From: a virus
IMG/VR virus record: IMGVR_UViG_3300008110_000663
Coordinates: 1-39,073 of that record
Reading direction: 5' to 3' (one strand)
Length of the DNA stretch: 39,073 nucleotides
In this document: piece after piece, positions 7,246-15,504 of the stretch
Layout of the letters: every line of letters starts with the position of its first letter
How positions within the stretch are numbered: position 1 is the first letter of the stretch
The notes under the pieces: generated by a model
Seen by the model: the letters and a program-made list of their open reading frames with translations, nothing else
Database searches by the model: none
Told to the model about the DNA's origin: nothing
Made by a program: the position numbers and the translations under genes

Positions 7246-7499
7246 TTGGCAATCAGTCAGAGGCGGATAGAGCCGCATACGAAATCTTCATGATGATGGG
7301 ACAGGAGAAGCGATTCTTCACAGACCAGTTGGTCGCCCTAGCCAAGGACATCGCCAAGGCGGGGGAGCAAATGAATACTCTAATCAATCAAGTTTGGAGG
7401 ATACGGAAATGGTCGCATTCGATGGAATCAAGTACACGTCTTGGGAAGGTGCATCCGTTGAGGTGTGTGGAGCAAAGTTCACGGACAACGGATTCGTGA
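7242..7499 (+). CDS. Small protein, C-terminus probably altered
   Basis: GTG start overlapping the preceding stop. The first ~45 residues ('VIGNQSEADRAAYEIFMMMG...KDIAKAGEQM', helical) look like a genuine short protein. From base ~7374 the frame reads straight through leader B and then 91 nt of the following gene in another frame, yielding a Ser/Arg-rich non-protein-like tail. This looks like a gene whose 3' end was replaced when the downstream leader-gene module arrived. Confidence 0.5.
   Translation: MIGNQSEADRAAYEIFMMMGQEKRFFTDQLVALAKDIAKAGEQMNTLINQVWRIRKWSHSMESSTRLGKVHPLRCVEQSSRTTDS
7374..7400 (+). promoter_or_regulatory. Shared leader B
   Basis: AATACT, then CTAATCAATCAAGTTTGGAGG, then ATG at 7409. 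Almost identical to leaders F and I from the -10 to the SD. The hexamer 17 nt upstream of AATACT (TCGCCA) is a poor -35, so promoter activity is doubtful; translation signals are intact. Confidence 0.7.
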
Positions 7500-7627
7500 T
7501 GATGGTGATGATTGGCGACCCTAAGTCGCTATTCCCATCAGGAGTGATGATGGATTTCCCAATGAACTATGTTCACGATTGGAAGAATCTTTCAGAGCGT
7601 GAGGTTCATCGAATCATCGGATACTAA
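7409..7627 (+). CDS. Small accessory protein, unknown
   Basis: 72 aa, 'MVAFDGIKYTSWEGASVEVC...VHDWKNLSEREVHRIIGY'. Beta-rich first half and a helical end. The ATG has GGAGG 9 nt upstream within leader B. A strong terminator follows 3 nt after the stop, so this ends the plus-strand cassette. No family recognised. Confidence 0.75.
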   Translation: MVAFDGIKYTSWEGASVEVCGAKFTDNGFVMMVMIGDPKSLFPSGVMMDFPMNYVHDWKNLSEREVHRIIGY

Positions 7628-7630
7628 GAC

Positions 7631-7655
7631 AAAGCCCCCAAAACGGGGGCTTTTT
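7631..7655 (+). terminator. Intrinsic terminator
   Basis: Perfect 9-bp stem AAAGCCCCC / GGGGGCTTT with a 5-nt loop, running into TTTTT. It closes the plus-strand cassette at 7627; the A/T flanks could also partly stop minus-strand transcription. Confidence 0.92.
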
Positions 7656-7708
7656 ACTTTCAACCAACGAAGATGCGTCATGAAGTGTAAAACGCCTGTA
7701 CGGGCATT

Positions 7709-9556
7709 CTAGAGGCTTCTAACTACCATTCTCAGAGGCCCGAAGACCTGAGTCCCGTCGTCATCAGTTCGGTTGACGTAAACCTTGTACGTTCCGGGCT
7801 CGTTGGTGTACGCCGTTGACAACCTAAAAGACAACCGACCACCGTCGCCGTAGAGAGTCGTAGTGGTAGCCGATGTGACCGTACCGCTACTATCAGCGAT
7901 GCTTACGGATGTTGATGCCCCCGTGAGTGGCACAGAGACTCCATCAGCGTCTTCCAGTGCGAGTTCGATGTCATGCTCAGACCCTTGGACAACGTCAATG
8001 ATGTCGTCCTCAACACGGTTGCCACGCATACGAGTGACCTTGAACGTACCCATGCGAACCATGAGTGGTGCTGGAGCCGAGAAACGGATGTGAGTGATGG
8101 ATAAGGCATATCCGACACCCTTGCCAGTCACGACCACGCCCGTCGTACCGGACGTAAAAGCGGCATTCGGGACATCGAGGCGGTACAAGCCGGGTTGGTT
8201 GACCGCATCGACCTCACAGAACCCACCACTAACCCAAGCCCCTGTAACAGTCTGTGCTACCGGAGTGATTGCAACTCTTGCTGACCTGTCACGAGTGTAA
8301 GAAAGGTTGAGTCCAGTTGTTGTGTGCGTCAACCCCGTCCAACCGAGCGAGATGTAAATCGTTTGACTAGTTGCCCCCTCTGGAACCGTAATCATTGATT
8401 CAATGTTCTCAGAAGGCACGTACGGGACGTTGGTGACTGTTGTCGAGTAGTTGTTGACGAATCCGATATGAGGAGTGCCATTGCCATCCCACGGATTGCC
8501 ATAGATGTCCGTTAGTGGTGTGCCAGTGTCACTATAACCGGGACGACCGGCAAGGGTTGGGATAACTGTGCCAGCCAATGTTCCACCGTTTTTAAGCAAT
8601 GGATTTGAGTTGTACCAAGGGTCTGGATAAGAAGAACCAAGTTGATAGAGTCGTTGTATAAATCCTTCAGCACCCGGGAATACAAATCCGTCATCTACGT
8701 TCCCAGCACCGTAAGCGTAACCCCATCCACTAGGAGACACAACAGATGAGTATTCCATAATCCCAGTACCAGAAGCCCCCTGAGCATAAGGATTACCTTG
8801 CCAGAAGACTGAATTGCGTAAAACTACATTTCCTCTTGCATTTTGCATACTGGCACCAGAATAACAGTTGACCACATATAAGCCTTGAGGCCCAAATGTG
8901 TAATTACTAGAATTAGCGACAGTGAAACTCAAATTGAAGCATCTGTCAAGCGTCATGTTGTACGTGTAGTTTGCGGCAGGAACGACATTCTGATTGTCAC
9001 CCCAAAAACCCTGAAGTCCTAGTCCACCGGCGACACATTGAGTGAATAAGATATTCCTAGTCACGGATGGAGCGTGAGTGACGACAAATATGTCTTGCTG
9101 TTGCTGTCCAGTTGCAAGAAAAACGCATCGCCTAAACGTCAGGTTTGTCGATGTCCTTGCATGAAACGCCTGTCGTTGGAGGTAGGCGATTTCAATCACA
9201 ATGTCTTCCCAAGTCATGAAGTTCTTGGAGTTCAAGTCAATCATCTGAGACTGAGTACCAGTAGCAGTGCCAGTATCACTCCCAAGGCGGTTACTGATGA
9301 GAATACGTGCGGCAGACATACCGGGGAATTGGGACGCACTTGGATTACCCTTGATAAACGTCTCAGTTGTATACGTCCCGTTGACTGTTAGTGTTGTTGC
9401 ACGACGATAATCACCCGGAGCAATCCACAACGTGTCACCAGAGCCAATACCCGTTGCACTAAGAGCCTTGTCAAGCGATTGCCAAGCAAGAGCGGTAGTT
9501 GAACCAAGCCCTGTGTTCGAGTCGTTGCCGTCTTGTCTTACATAATAAGTTGCCAT
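7709..9556 (-). CDS. Beta-helix virion spike protein B
   Basis: 615 aa, paralogue of the 3048-4928 protein: 'YYVRQDGNDSNTGLGS', 'SGDTLWIAPGDYRRA' and 'FIKGNPSASQFPGMSA' have direct counterparts there. Beta-helix to about residue 340, then 'GGFCEVDAVNQPGLYRLDVP' in an Ig-like module (~390-490). The last ~110 residues ('GSEHDIELALEDADGVSVPL' to 'FGPLRMVVRSL') match the C-terminus of the upstream neighbour at 9556. Probably a tail spike or fibre; start overlaps the upstream stop (TAATG). Confidence 0.75.
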   Translation of the reverse strand: MATYYVRQDGNDSNTGLGSTTALAWQSLDKALSATGIGSGDTLWIAPGDYRRATTLTVNGTYTTETFIKGNPSASQFPGMSAARILISNRLGSDTGTATGTQSQMIDLNSKNFMTWEDIVIEIAYLQRQAFHARTSTNLTFRRCVFLATGQQQQDIFVVTHAPSVTRNILFTQCVAGGLGLQGFWGDNQNVVPAANYTYNMTLDRCFNLSFTVANSSNYTFGPQGLYVVNCYSGASMQNARGNVVLRNSVFWQGNPYAQGASGTGIMEYSSVVSPSGWGYAYGAGNVDDGFVFPGAEGFIQRLYQLGSSYPDPWYNSNPLLKNGGTLAGTVIPTLAGRPGYSDTGTPLTDIYGNPWDGNGTPHIGFVNNYSTTVTNVPYVPSENIESMITVPEGATSQTIYISLGWTGLTHTTTGLNLSYTRDRSARVAITPVAQTVTGAWVSGGFCEVDAVNQPGLYRLDVPNAAFTSGTTGVVVTGKGVGYALSITHIRFSAPAPLMVRMGTFKVTRMRGNRVEDDIIDVVQGSEHDIELALEDADGVSVPLTGASTSVSIADSSGTVTSATTTTLYGDGGRLSFRLSTAYTNEPGTYKVYVNRTDDDGTQVFGPLRMVVRSL

Positions 9557-10242
9557 TAGAGTGACCTAACTACCATTCGAAGTGGGCCAAAGATTTGTAC
9601 GTCATCTTCACCACCATTCCGCTCAACATAGATTTTGTATGTCCCAGCGACATTCGTGTACGAGGTGAGGAGAGGAAAGGTAAGCCTTCCTCCCGGTGCA
9701 TAGACAATCGTGCCTTGTGTCGGGTAGGTCGTACCAGCGGCACTGACGACACGAACCCATAACGTGGTATTCGCAATCGAGACTTCCCCGCCTTCGCTGT
9801 CAAGAAGGATGAGTTCGATGTCATGGCTTGCCCCCTTGAAGATGTCGATGGCGACATCCTTGATGCCAACCCCACCAGCACTGTTGAGTTTGAAAGGCCC
9901 CATACGCAAGTCGTATGCCCCGATGTCGCTAAGTCCCAAGTCGGACGAGTCATATGGGTCGTAGTTAACAACCAGAATCTCACGGTCAGTTGGGTCAGCA
10001 CCCGGAGCCTCAGCATGGACAACCAGCGAGCCAGCCGTGTCAGTATCCGTTGCTGTCGGTGCTAGTCTATACCAACCGTATCCCATCTCGGTTATGTTTC
10101 CAGCAGGAGTGATGAAGTTGCCACCATTCTTACTTATGAGGACAACAGGAGTCTTACTGATAGCCCCGGTGATATGGTCAGTGGAATTTATAAGAAGGAA
10201 TGGAATGACCTTTCCCGTGCTTCCTGTTTTTAGTGTCAGCAT
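9556..10242 (-). CDS. Virion protein with BppU-like modules
   Basis: 228 aa in two modules. Residues 1-95 ('GNFITPAGNITEMGYGWYRL', 'ILVVNYDPYD') match the N-terminal module of the 17675-18841 protein. Residues ~125-228 ('GASHDIELILLDSEGGEVSI' to 'IFGPLRMVVRSL') share the C-terminus with spike B. Such modules occur in phage proteins that attach receptor-binding parts to the tail tip. Start overlaps the stop of the repeat fibre by 7 nt (ATGCTGA), so all three are coupled. Confidence 0.65.
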   Translation of the reverse strand: MLTLKTGSTGKVIPFLLINSTDHITGAISKTPVVLISKNGGNFITPAGNITEMGYGWYRLAPTATDTDTAGSLVVHAEAPGADPTDREILVVNYDPYDSSDLGLSDIGAYDLRMGPFKLNSAGGVGIKDVAIDIFKGASHDIELILLDSEGGEVSIANTTLWVRVVSAAGTTYPTQGTIVYAPGGRLTFPLLTSYTNVAGTYKIYVERNGGEDDVQIFGPLRMVVRSL

Positions 10243-13200
10243 TTGTGTTCCTGCCTTGTCATAACTCTCTCTCCAAGTGTACGTCGGAATACTATTCCAG
10301 TTGGTGTCGTGATAGTTGCGTAAAGGTTTGCTACGGCAGTTAGACTCGTTCTAGGCAAGAAGAGTGGAGGCACTGTAGGTAGCGAAGTTGAACCGAAGTG
10401 AATTGCGAGCGATGTACTCGCCACTTGAGCAACGCCTACTATCCCACTAGACACACCATTGCGTTGCACTGAACCTATGGCGGATACTTGTGCTATGCCA
10501 ACAATCGATGATGAACCGAACTCAGTTATGCTCAACGAGCCTGTTAATGATGCTCGCCCAACCAATGAAGCCGTTGGGAATGTAGTGTCAGGCACGGCGT
10601 TTATAGTCGCCAAACTCAAAAGACCAGCATTACCAACAACTTGCACGGAAGCCGTAGACGACAGAGACGCTGTTGCCGTCATACCGGACGAGCCCAATAT
10701 CAGGCTGTTTACACTGCCAAGCAACGTCCCAACACCAACCAACGTAGAAGAAGGTTGAGCGACGATACGTCCAATCCCATCCGTTGAGGCGATTCCGTAT
10801 ATGGAAGCCGAACCTGATGTCTGTTGCCCCGGGAATCCAGTGAGGATAGCGAACGCATTCAATCCAGCACTTGACGACTGAACTATAGTCGAGTTGGCTG
10901 TTATCGAGCCGACACCTGTAATCGAGCCTGTTGCGAATGAATCCTTTGACGCATTTGCATTAACAGTTCCAACACCAACTATCGAAGATGTGCCTGACTG
11001 AACAAAGACAGTTGGTGACGCTGATATAGTTGCCACCCCAGATAGGGATGAGGTTGCACCGATTACTTTCGAACTTACCGCTGAAAGGGTTGCCACACCC
11101 GTGAGCGAAGAAGTCGGCTGGGCGTTTGATTGACCTACTGCGGCAACAGTGGCGACTCCAGCGAGCGATGAAGTCGGAACATACATATTCGACCCAACCG
11201 CTGTGATAGTCGCAACCCCACTGAGAGTACGAGAGTTCGCATAGATGACATTGCCTTGCGAGGTAACTGTTGCTATTCCAGTAATACTCGCCGAGCCGAA
11301 TGTCCCAATACTTCCAACTACAGATACATTGGCAAACGCAGTAGGATTAGCAACCGGAGTCATCAACTTGGTCGCATTAGCCACTATGCTTGCAATGCCA
11401 CTGAGTGAAGAAGAGACCCGATGCTCAAGCCCACCATTCTGAGTAACAGTAGCGACACCCGTTATAGAAGCGTTTGCCCTGTCCTCAATGCTACTGGTTG
11501 CAGTGATGGTAGCAACACCAGTAAAGGATGCTGTTACACCACCTTGGACAAAGGCTACGGCTGAAATGGTAGCCAGTCCGCTCAGAGACGACGTTGTCCC
11601 AAAGACAGACCGACCTGTTGCCGCTATACCTCCAACGCCAACAAGTGATGTGTTCGCACCAGCAATAACTTGACCAGTGCCAACCGTTGACCCTACGCCA
11701 GTTATGCTTGCTGTAGCCCTATCCTCAATGCTACCAACAGAAGTTACCGAGGCAATTCCCGTGATGGATGCTGACCCCGTGACAATGTTCTGAGAGACCG
11801 TAGTACCGACGGCACTAATCGACGCTACACCACTAATAGAAGCGGAAGCCCCATCGATTGTCTGTGAGACCGCACTGATTGATGCGATACCCGTCAGAGA
11901 CGTGACATTACCGAAGACAGCGTTCCCAACAGCAGTGACCGTACCGATACCCGAAATAGATGAAGAACCACGTTTCTCTGGGATGCCAACCGCTGAGATT
12001 GTTGCTACACCAGATAGTGAAGAGGTCGAACCATATATATAAACGGCATTAGCGGTGATTGATGCAACACCCGATAACGACGACCCGCTATTTTGCTGTC
12101 GCACCCCAGAACTAGAGACACTTGCAATTCCAGACAACGAGGAAGTAGTCCCAGCGATGTATGTAGAAGAAGCCGTGACTGTAGCGATACCAGAGATTGA
12201 CGATACTGGTTGATGATTGACACTACCTGAGCCAGATGTTGATGCAACACCATTGATGCTCGCCGAACCAAGAACCGTAGTAGCAGTTTGACCAACAAGT
12301 GTTGCAAGACCAGTTAATGACGAAGTTGTGCCAGCAGTATATGAAGGTGTTCCAGATACACTCGCCACACCCGCAATCGTTGCCGTCGGTTGAGCAAATT
12401 TGATTGCAACAGCCGATACTGATGCCACCCCACTAATCGAAGATGTCGATGCGGTAATGACGTTACCGACGCTTGACATTGTTGCAACGCCACTAATAGA
12501 TGCCAATGGCGTACGCTGGACACTGGCACTACTCGATATAGTTGCCACGCCACTCAGTGAAGATGTTGTGGCAAAGATTGCATTACCAACACTGGATATA
12601 GAACCGACACCAGTTAGCGACGAAGACGGCGTGACTACATTTGTTGCCGCACCTGTAATCGAGGCTACACCAGAACTAGATGAAGTCGTAGCAAATACCG
12701 CATTACCGACACTGGATACGGACGATACTCCACTCAGTGAGGCTGAGGATAGGTTGAGTTCACTTCCGACAGCATTTACCGTCCCTACGCCATTTAGTGA
12801 TGATGAATGGACAGAGATAGTGTTTCCGGTCGCACTTACAGAACCGACACCAGACAGAGACGCTGATGCTCGGAGTTCATTTGTTGCTATCAGGGTCACA
12901 CTACTGAATGCCGTCAACGAACCTGAAGGAGTCATCAGATTCGTCGCATTACCAACGATGGAACCAACCCCACTCAGTGATGCTTGACCAATTTGCAAAG
13001 AAGATGTGATTGCGGTGAGCGTTGCAACGCCCGTGACTGAGGACGTACTACCCGCAATGTAAGTCGAAGCACCACTGGTTGATGCAACACCTGATATCGA
13101 AGATGATGGCTGGGCTACGAAGTTACCTGTGGCACTAAGAGTCCCAACACCACTTATAGAGGATGAAGCCCCATTTGTCTTTTGAGGCACAGCCGAAATC

Positions 13201-13808
13201 GTACTGACACCATTAAGCGATGAAACACCGCCGAACACAGCGTTCGAAACACCACTGACCGCACCGACACCAGTCAATGACGACGATGGCTGTGCGTTAT
13301 TCAGACCAACCCCGGACATGGTTGCCACGCCAGATATCGATGACGTGGATGGAGTAATGAAGTTACCAACGGCACTCAGAGAGGCGACACCTGAGATTGA
13401 CGAAATCCCTAGGACAAGGCGGGATGAAACCCCACTAGTAGTCGCTACACCACTGATAGATGATGTCGGTTGAGCAATAACTTGACCAACAGGAGTAATC
13501 GTTGCCACACCAGACAACGATGAGGTCGGCTGGGCGACGAGGTTACCTGTCCCTGTGACCGTCGCAACCCCACTGATTGAGGATGACGGCGTACGCAAAA
13601 CGGACGCTGGGGCTGTAACAGACGCAACGGCTGAGGAAGATGACGAGCCGACAACCAACAGGCTCGACACCGCCACGACACTAGCCACCCCGCTGAGACT
13701 AGCCGAGGTAGTGTGTACCGTACCTCCACCAGTGGCTCCAAATGAACGAAGGAACCAGCGGAAGTATGAGTAAAAAGCAGGGCCAATAGTTGGTTCTATG
13801 TCAGCCAT
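10236..13808 (-). CDS. Giant repeat fibre, about 55 tandem 20-residue repeats
   Basis: 1190 aa. After ~35 N-terminal residues ('MADIEPTIGPAFYSYFRWFL') almost the entire protein is a 20-residue repeat, consensus SS(L/I)(S/T)GVA(T/S)(I/V)SAVG followed by seven variable residues. I counted about 55 copies with rare 19-, 21- or 24-residue units. A short non-repeat tail ends 'TLGERVMTRQEHKC'. A fixed 20-residue period with alternating small and hydrophobic positions suggests a beta-solenoid with one coil per repeat. Context among spike genes and an operon coupled to them implies a long virion fibre. No close named family recognised. Confidence 0.75.
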   Translation of the reverse strand: MADIEPTIGPAFYSYFRWFLRSFGATGGGTVHTTSASLSGVASVVAVSSLLVVGSSSSSAVASVTAPASVLRTPSSSISGVATVTGTGNLVAQPTSSLSGVATITPVGQVIAQPTSSISGVATTSGVSSRLVLGISSISGVASLSAVGNFITPSTSSISGVATMSGVGLNNAQPSSSLTGVGAVSGVSNAVFGGVSSLNGVSTISAVPQKTNGASSSISGVGTLSATGNFVAQPSSSISGVASTSGASTYIAGSTSSVTGVATLTAITSSLQIGQASLSGVGSIVGNATNLMTPSGSLTAFSSVTLIATNELRASASLSGVGSVSATGNTISVHSSSLNGVGTVNAVGSELNLSSASLSGVSSVSSVGNAVFATTSSSSGVASITGAATNVVTPSSSLTGVGSISSVGNAIFATTSSLSGVATISSSASVQRTPLASISGVATMSSVGNVITASTSSISGVASVSAVAIKFAQPTATIAGVASVSGTPSYTAGTTSSLTGLATLVGQTATTVLGSASINGVASTSGSGSVNHQPVSSISGIATVTASSTYIAGTTSSLSGIASVSSSGVRQQNSGSSLSGVASITANAVYIYGSTSSLSGVATISAVGIPEKRGSSSISGIGTVTAVGNAVFGNVTSLTGIASISAVSQTIDGASASISGVASISAVGTTVSQNIVTGSASITGIASVTSVGSIEDRATASITGVGSTVGTGQVIAGANTSLVGVGGIAATGRSVFGTTSSLSGLATISAVAFVQGGVTASFTGVATITATSSIEDRANASITGVATVTQNGGLEHRVSSSLSGIASIVANATKLMTPVANPTAFANVSVVGSIGTFGSASITGIATVTSQGNVIYANSRTLSGVATITAVGSNMYVPTSSLAGVATVAAVGQSNAQPTSSLTGVATLSAVSSKVIGATSSLSGVATISASPTVFVQSGTSSIVGVGTVNANASKDSFATGSITGVGSITANSTIVQSSSAGLNAFAILTGFPGQQTSGSASIYGIASTDGIGRIVAQPSSTLVGVGTLLGSVNSLILGSSGMTATASLSSTASVQVVGNAGLLSLATINAVPDTTFPTASLVGRASLTGSLSITEFGSSSIVGIAQVSAIGSVQRNGVSSGIVGVAQVASTSLAIHFGSTSLPTVPPLFLPRTSLTAVANLYATITTPTGIVFRRTLGERVMTRQEHKC

Positions 13809-13901
13809 GACTCAGTGTAATCCGAACCCGGAACAAGTGGTAACATTCTGATGTGCGGAGGCAACTCTGACACTCAAAAAGAACAACAACAAACCAAATG
13901 G

Positions 13902-13940
13902 AAATAGGGATACGGGCTCGTCACCTGTATCCCTATTTTT
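13902..13940. terminator. Bidirectional terminator-like hairpin
   Basis: Perfect 12-bp stem AAATAGGGATAC / GTATCCCTATTT with a 13-nt loop; runs of T follow on the plus strand and U-rich sequence on the minus strand. Lies 11 nt beyond the stop of the minus-strand gene at 13952. The remaining bases to 13809 show no gene or clear promoter for the fibre. Confidence 0.8.
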
Positions 13941-13951
13941 ATGACTCCGGG

Positions 13952-14281
13952 CTAGTGAGTGATTAGCCCAGCACAACGATATGTGTTTTCTTTATCTTCA
14001 GGGTATGAAAAGCAATCACCCATTGTCAACACATCCGCCCTATGAGCATCTGGATGCTTATGAACATCCCTCGTTACAATGAAGAACGTGTTTTTCTTCC
14101 TCTTAGGAAGTTCAGCACTAAGATGACTAACTCGCTTCCGAATCCTTATTCCGTTCATACTTGCACGTTCGACAAGTCCTGTACAAACCACGATATTGCC
14201 CGATGCTGGAATACGGGTTTCAGATTCTCCACTACGAATAACAACAGTGAGACCCGTCAGGTTAACAAACTTGACTTCCAT
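13952..14281 (-). CDS. Small phage protein, 'FVNLT' family
   Basis: 109 aa, 'MEVKFVNLTGLTVVIRSG', 'TRIPASGNIVVC', 'SAELPKRKKNTFFIVTRDV', 'HRADVLTMGD'. This order (FVNLTPH..., I.PSG..A, LP....T..IVS..V, R.DV..P) is that of a widespread small phage family of unknown role, usually encoded as a lone accessory gene. It has its own promoter-leader (14289-14339) and terminator hairpin, so it is an independent cassette between fibre and lysis genes. The ATG is placed by the GGAGGAG SD 7 nt upstream. Confidence 0.8.
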   Translation of the reverse strand: MEVKFVNLTGLTVVIRSGESETRIPASGNIVVCTGLVERASMNGIRIRKRVSHLSAELPKRKKNTFFIVTRDVHKHPDAHRADVLTMGDCFSYPEDKENTYRCAGLITH

Positions 14282-14288
14282 TTGTTGA

Positions 14289-14339
14289 CTCCTCCAAACT
14301 TGATGTCTATAGTATTGCACAAATAAATAGACTTGTCAA
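14289..14339 (-). promoter_or_regulatory. Accessory promoter-leader G
   Basis: Minus strand: TTGACA (14339-14334), 17-nt spacer, AATACT (14316-14311), ACATCAAGTTT, SD GGAGGAG (14295-14289), ATG at 14281. Confidence 0.9.
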
Positions 14340-14374
14340 CAACTATTTCAAATATTATTGAAAATAGATGACCC

Positions 14375-14524
14375 AAAAACGACGTAAGGGCATCACCCCG
14401 GAAGGTTCTGCCCTTAACGCCAATCAAGTTCCGCACGGGGAGCGTACATAGTACCCTCAGCAAACAGCCAGTCTTTTTAGTGAATAGTGCTTGCGGTGAA
14501 TCACCCGTGCTAGGAGGTTCACTT
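14375..14524 (-). ncRNA. Candidate structured antisense small RNA
   Basis: Gene-free stretch with its own promoter (14531-14559) and an intrinsic terminator. Predicted RNA of ~150 nt. Helices seen by eye (minus strand): GUGAA/UUCAC near the 5' end enclosing CCUCCU; CCGCA (14496-14492) with UGCGG (14435-14431); within it AGCA/UGCU and a hairpin GAGgGUAC-UAU-GUACgCUC (14458-14440); terminator stem UAAGGGCA (14416-14409)/UGCCCUUA (14392-14385), then UUUUU (14379-14375). The linker between the CCGCA helix and the terminator is AACUUGAUUGG, the reverse complement of the shared leader motif (C)AAUCAAGUU. An 11-codon frame (MYAPRAELDWR) exists inside but seems incidental. Not matched to a known RNA class. 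Confidence 0.55.
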
Positions 14525-14530
14525 GGATTG

Positions 14531-14559
14531 ATAATAGGTCATAAAAAAACAGTTGTCAA
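14531..14559 (-). promoter_or_regulatory. Promoter of the candidate small RNA
   Basis: TTGACA (14559-14554, overlapping the stop codon of the gene at 14556), 17-nt spacer, TATTAT (14536-14531). The expected start is near 14524. No SD-start codon pair follows at normal distance. Confidence 0.75.
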
Positions 14560-14900
14560 GTGTTCTTTCTTGCTTTATTCCTGACCTCTGAGCGATGAAG
14601 CCGTTCGAGTTCATGTATGTAGGCAAGTTTCCAAGCCCTAGTAACGAAGTAGATGGGCATCTCCTCGTCGTCATGCACGATGATATGAGCGGCAAAGATG
14701 ACCTTGGGTTGAAGTTCGTTAGTAATAAGTTCGATGGTTATCGTTGCTGTTTGACCAGTGGGACACCAAGTCACGGCGATGAGTTCCTCTTTGACAAGAG
14801 CCTCAGCCGTGACCTTGGAGCATATACCCTTGAACGCCGACAAGAGAAGAGCCTTTCGGACTGCATTCTCTATAAGCGGCAGTAGGGCTTGGTCGAACAT
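14556..14900 (-). CDS. Hypothetical protein coupled to endolysin
   Basis: 114 aa, 'MFDQALLPLIENAVRKALLL...VTWCPTGQTATITIELITNE...VIFAAHIIVHDD...HELERLHRSEVRNKARKNT'. Start overlaps the endolysin stop (TGATG). An amphipathic N-terminal helix, a beta-rich middle and a basic C-terminal helix; no membrane segment or signal peptide, so it does not look like a spanin or holin. Coupling suggests a lysis or late role, but no function can be assigned. Confidence 0.65.
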   Translation of the reverse strand: MFDQALLPLIENAVRKALLLSAFKGICSKVTAEALVKEELIAVTWCPTGQTATITIELITNELQPKVIFAAHIIVHDDEEMPIYFVTRAWKLAYIHELERLHRSEVRNKARKNT

Positions 14901-15436
14901 CAGAAGTCCACGAGTACAAATCCACCAAACTGACCGAGTTCTGACCAGTTGCGCTTCTTCTTGAAGACACCGTCTCCATCACGCTCAACACAGGTGTCAT
15001 CAGATGGCTCGGGTGATGTGTTGCCCTCGACTGTCCATACGCCCCAGTCGTGAACCTCAACAACGATACCAATGTGTCCGATTCGCCCCAGTTGGGAGAA
15101 GTAAAACAACGCACAGTCACCAACTCTAACCTTGGCTGGATTCGCCTTTGCATCAGATGCACTGACCCATTTACTGTTCTTCTTGCCCCATCCACTCCAG
15201 TCTGGAGTGTAACCGGAGCGAGGGAAAGTTGCATCGTAAGTGATACCTAGTTCAGTAGCGGCACTCTTCATGCGGAACCGAACAAAAGCCGCACACCAAG
15301 GGGAGCCCGGTGGGATTGGTGGCTTACACGAAGCCTGATACGCCTCGACCGCCTTACCCCGATTGTCACCCTCTTCAAGTGTCCCGACGTTCGCTACCGC
15401 CTTACTTGCCGCCAACAACGCAATCGCACGACTCAT
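14900..15436 (-). CDS. CHAP-domain endolysin
   Basis: 178 aa. CHAP-type Cys-His amidase/peptidase: Cys48 in 'SPWCAAFVRF', His121 in 'GRIGHIGIVVEV', and Asn139 in 'TVEGNTS' are the likely catalytic triad. 'VRVGDCALFYF' (103-113) is the family's 'GDvv.f' strand. The family cleaves peptidoglycan peptide bonds or the amide link. There is no separate wall-binding domain and no signal peptide, so export would need the holin-like proteins at 21276-22227. The start has AGGAGG 7 nt upstream and a TATAAT-like -10 at 15462-15457 with a weak -35. Confidence 0.85.
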   Translation of the reverse strand: MSRAIALLAASKAVANVGTLEEGDNRGKAVEAYQASCKPPIPPGSPWCAAFVRFRMKSAATELGITYDATFPRSGYTPDWSGWGKKNSKWVSASDAKANPAKVRVGDCALFYFSQLGRIGHIGIVVEVHDWGVWTVEGNTSPEPSDDTCVERDGDGVFKKKRNWSELGQFGGFVLVDF

Positions 15437-15504
15437 ACACGCCTCCTGTATTCAGTATTATAGTTGCATTATTGACAAGCACCATTTTTAGCCTTTCACA
15501 CAAC

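Noticed and set aside
12400-12987. Plus-strand 195-codon frame inside the fibre gene
   Set aside because: Antisense shadow of the repeat: its Ala/Thr/Pro-rich repeats mirror the 60-nt period.
10344-13700. Regular 60-nt spacing reminiscent of a repeat array such as CRISPR
   Set aside because: No identical DNA repeats with unique spacers; the regularity is at the protein level in one uninterrupted 1190-codon frame.
13809-13860. tRNA-like 'GGTTCGGATT' on the minus strand before the fibre
   Set aside because: The flanking bases do not form a T-arm stem and no acceptor or anticodon arm could be drawn.
14424-14436. Plus-strand reading of AATCAAGTTC as a twelfth leader
   Set aside because: No SD or start codon follows and no promoter precedes it on the plus strand; it makes sense only as antisense sequence in the minus-strand RNA.
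14257-14463. Minus-strand 68-codon frame across promoter G
   Set aside because: Overlaps a clear promoter-leader and the 5' part of a recognisable gene; no SD.
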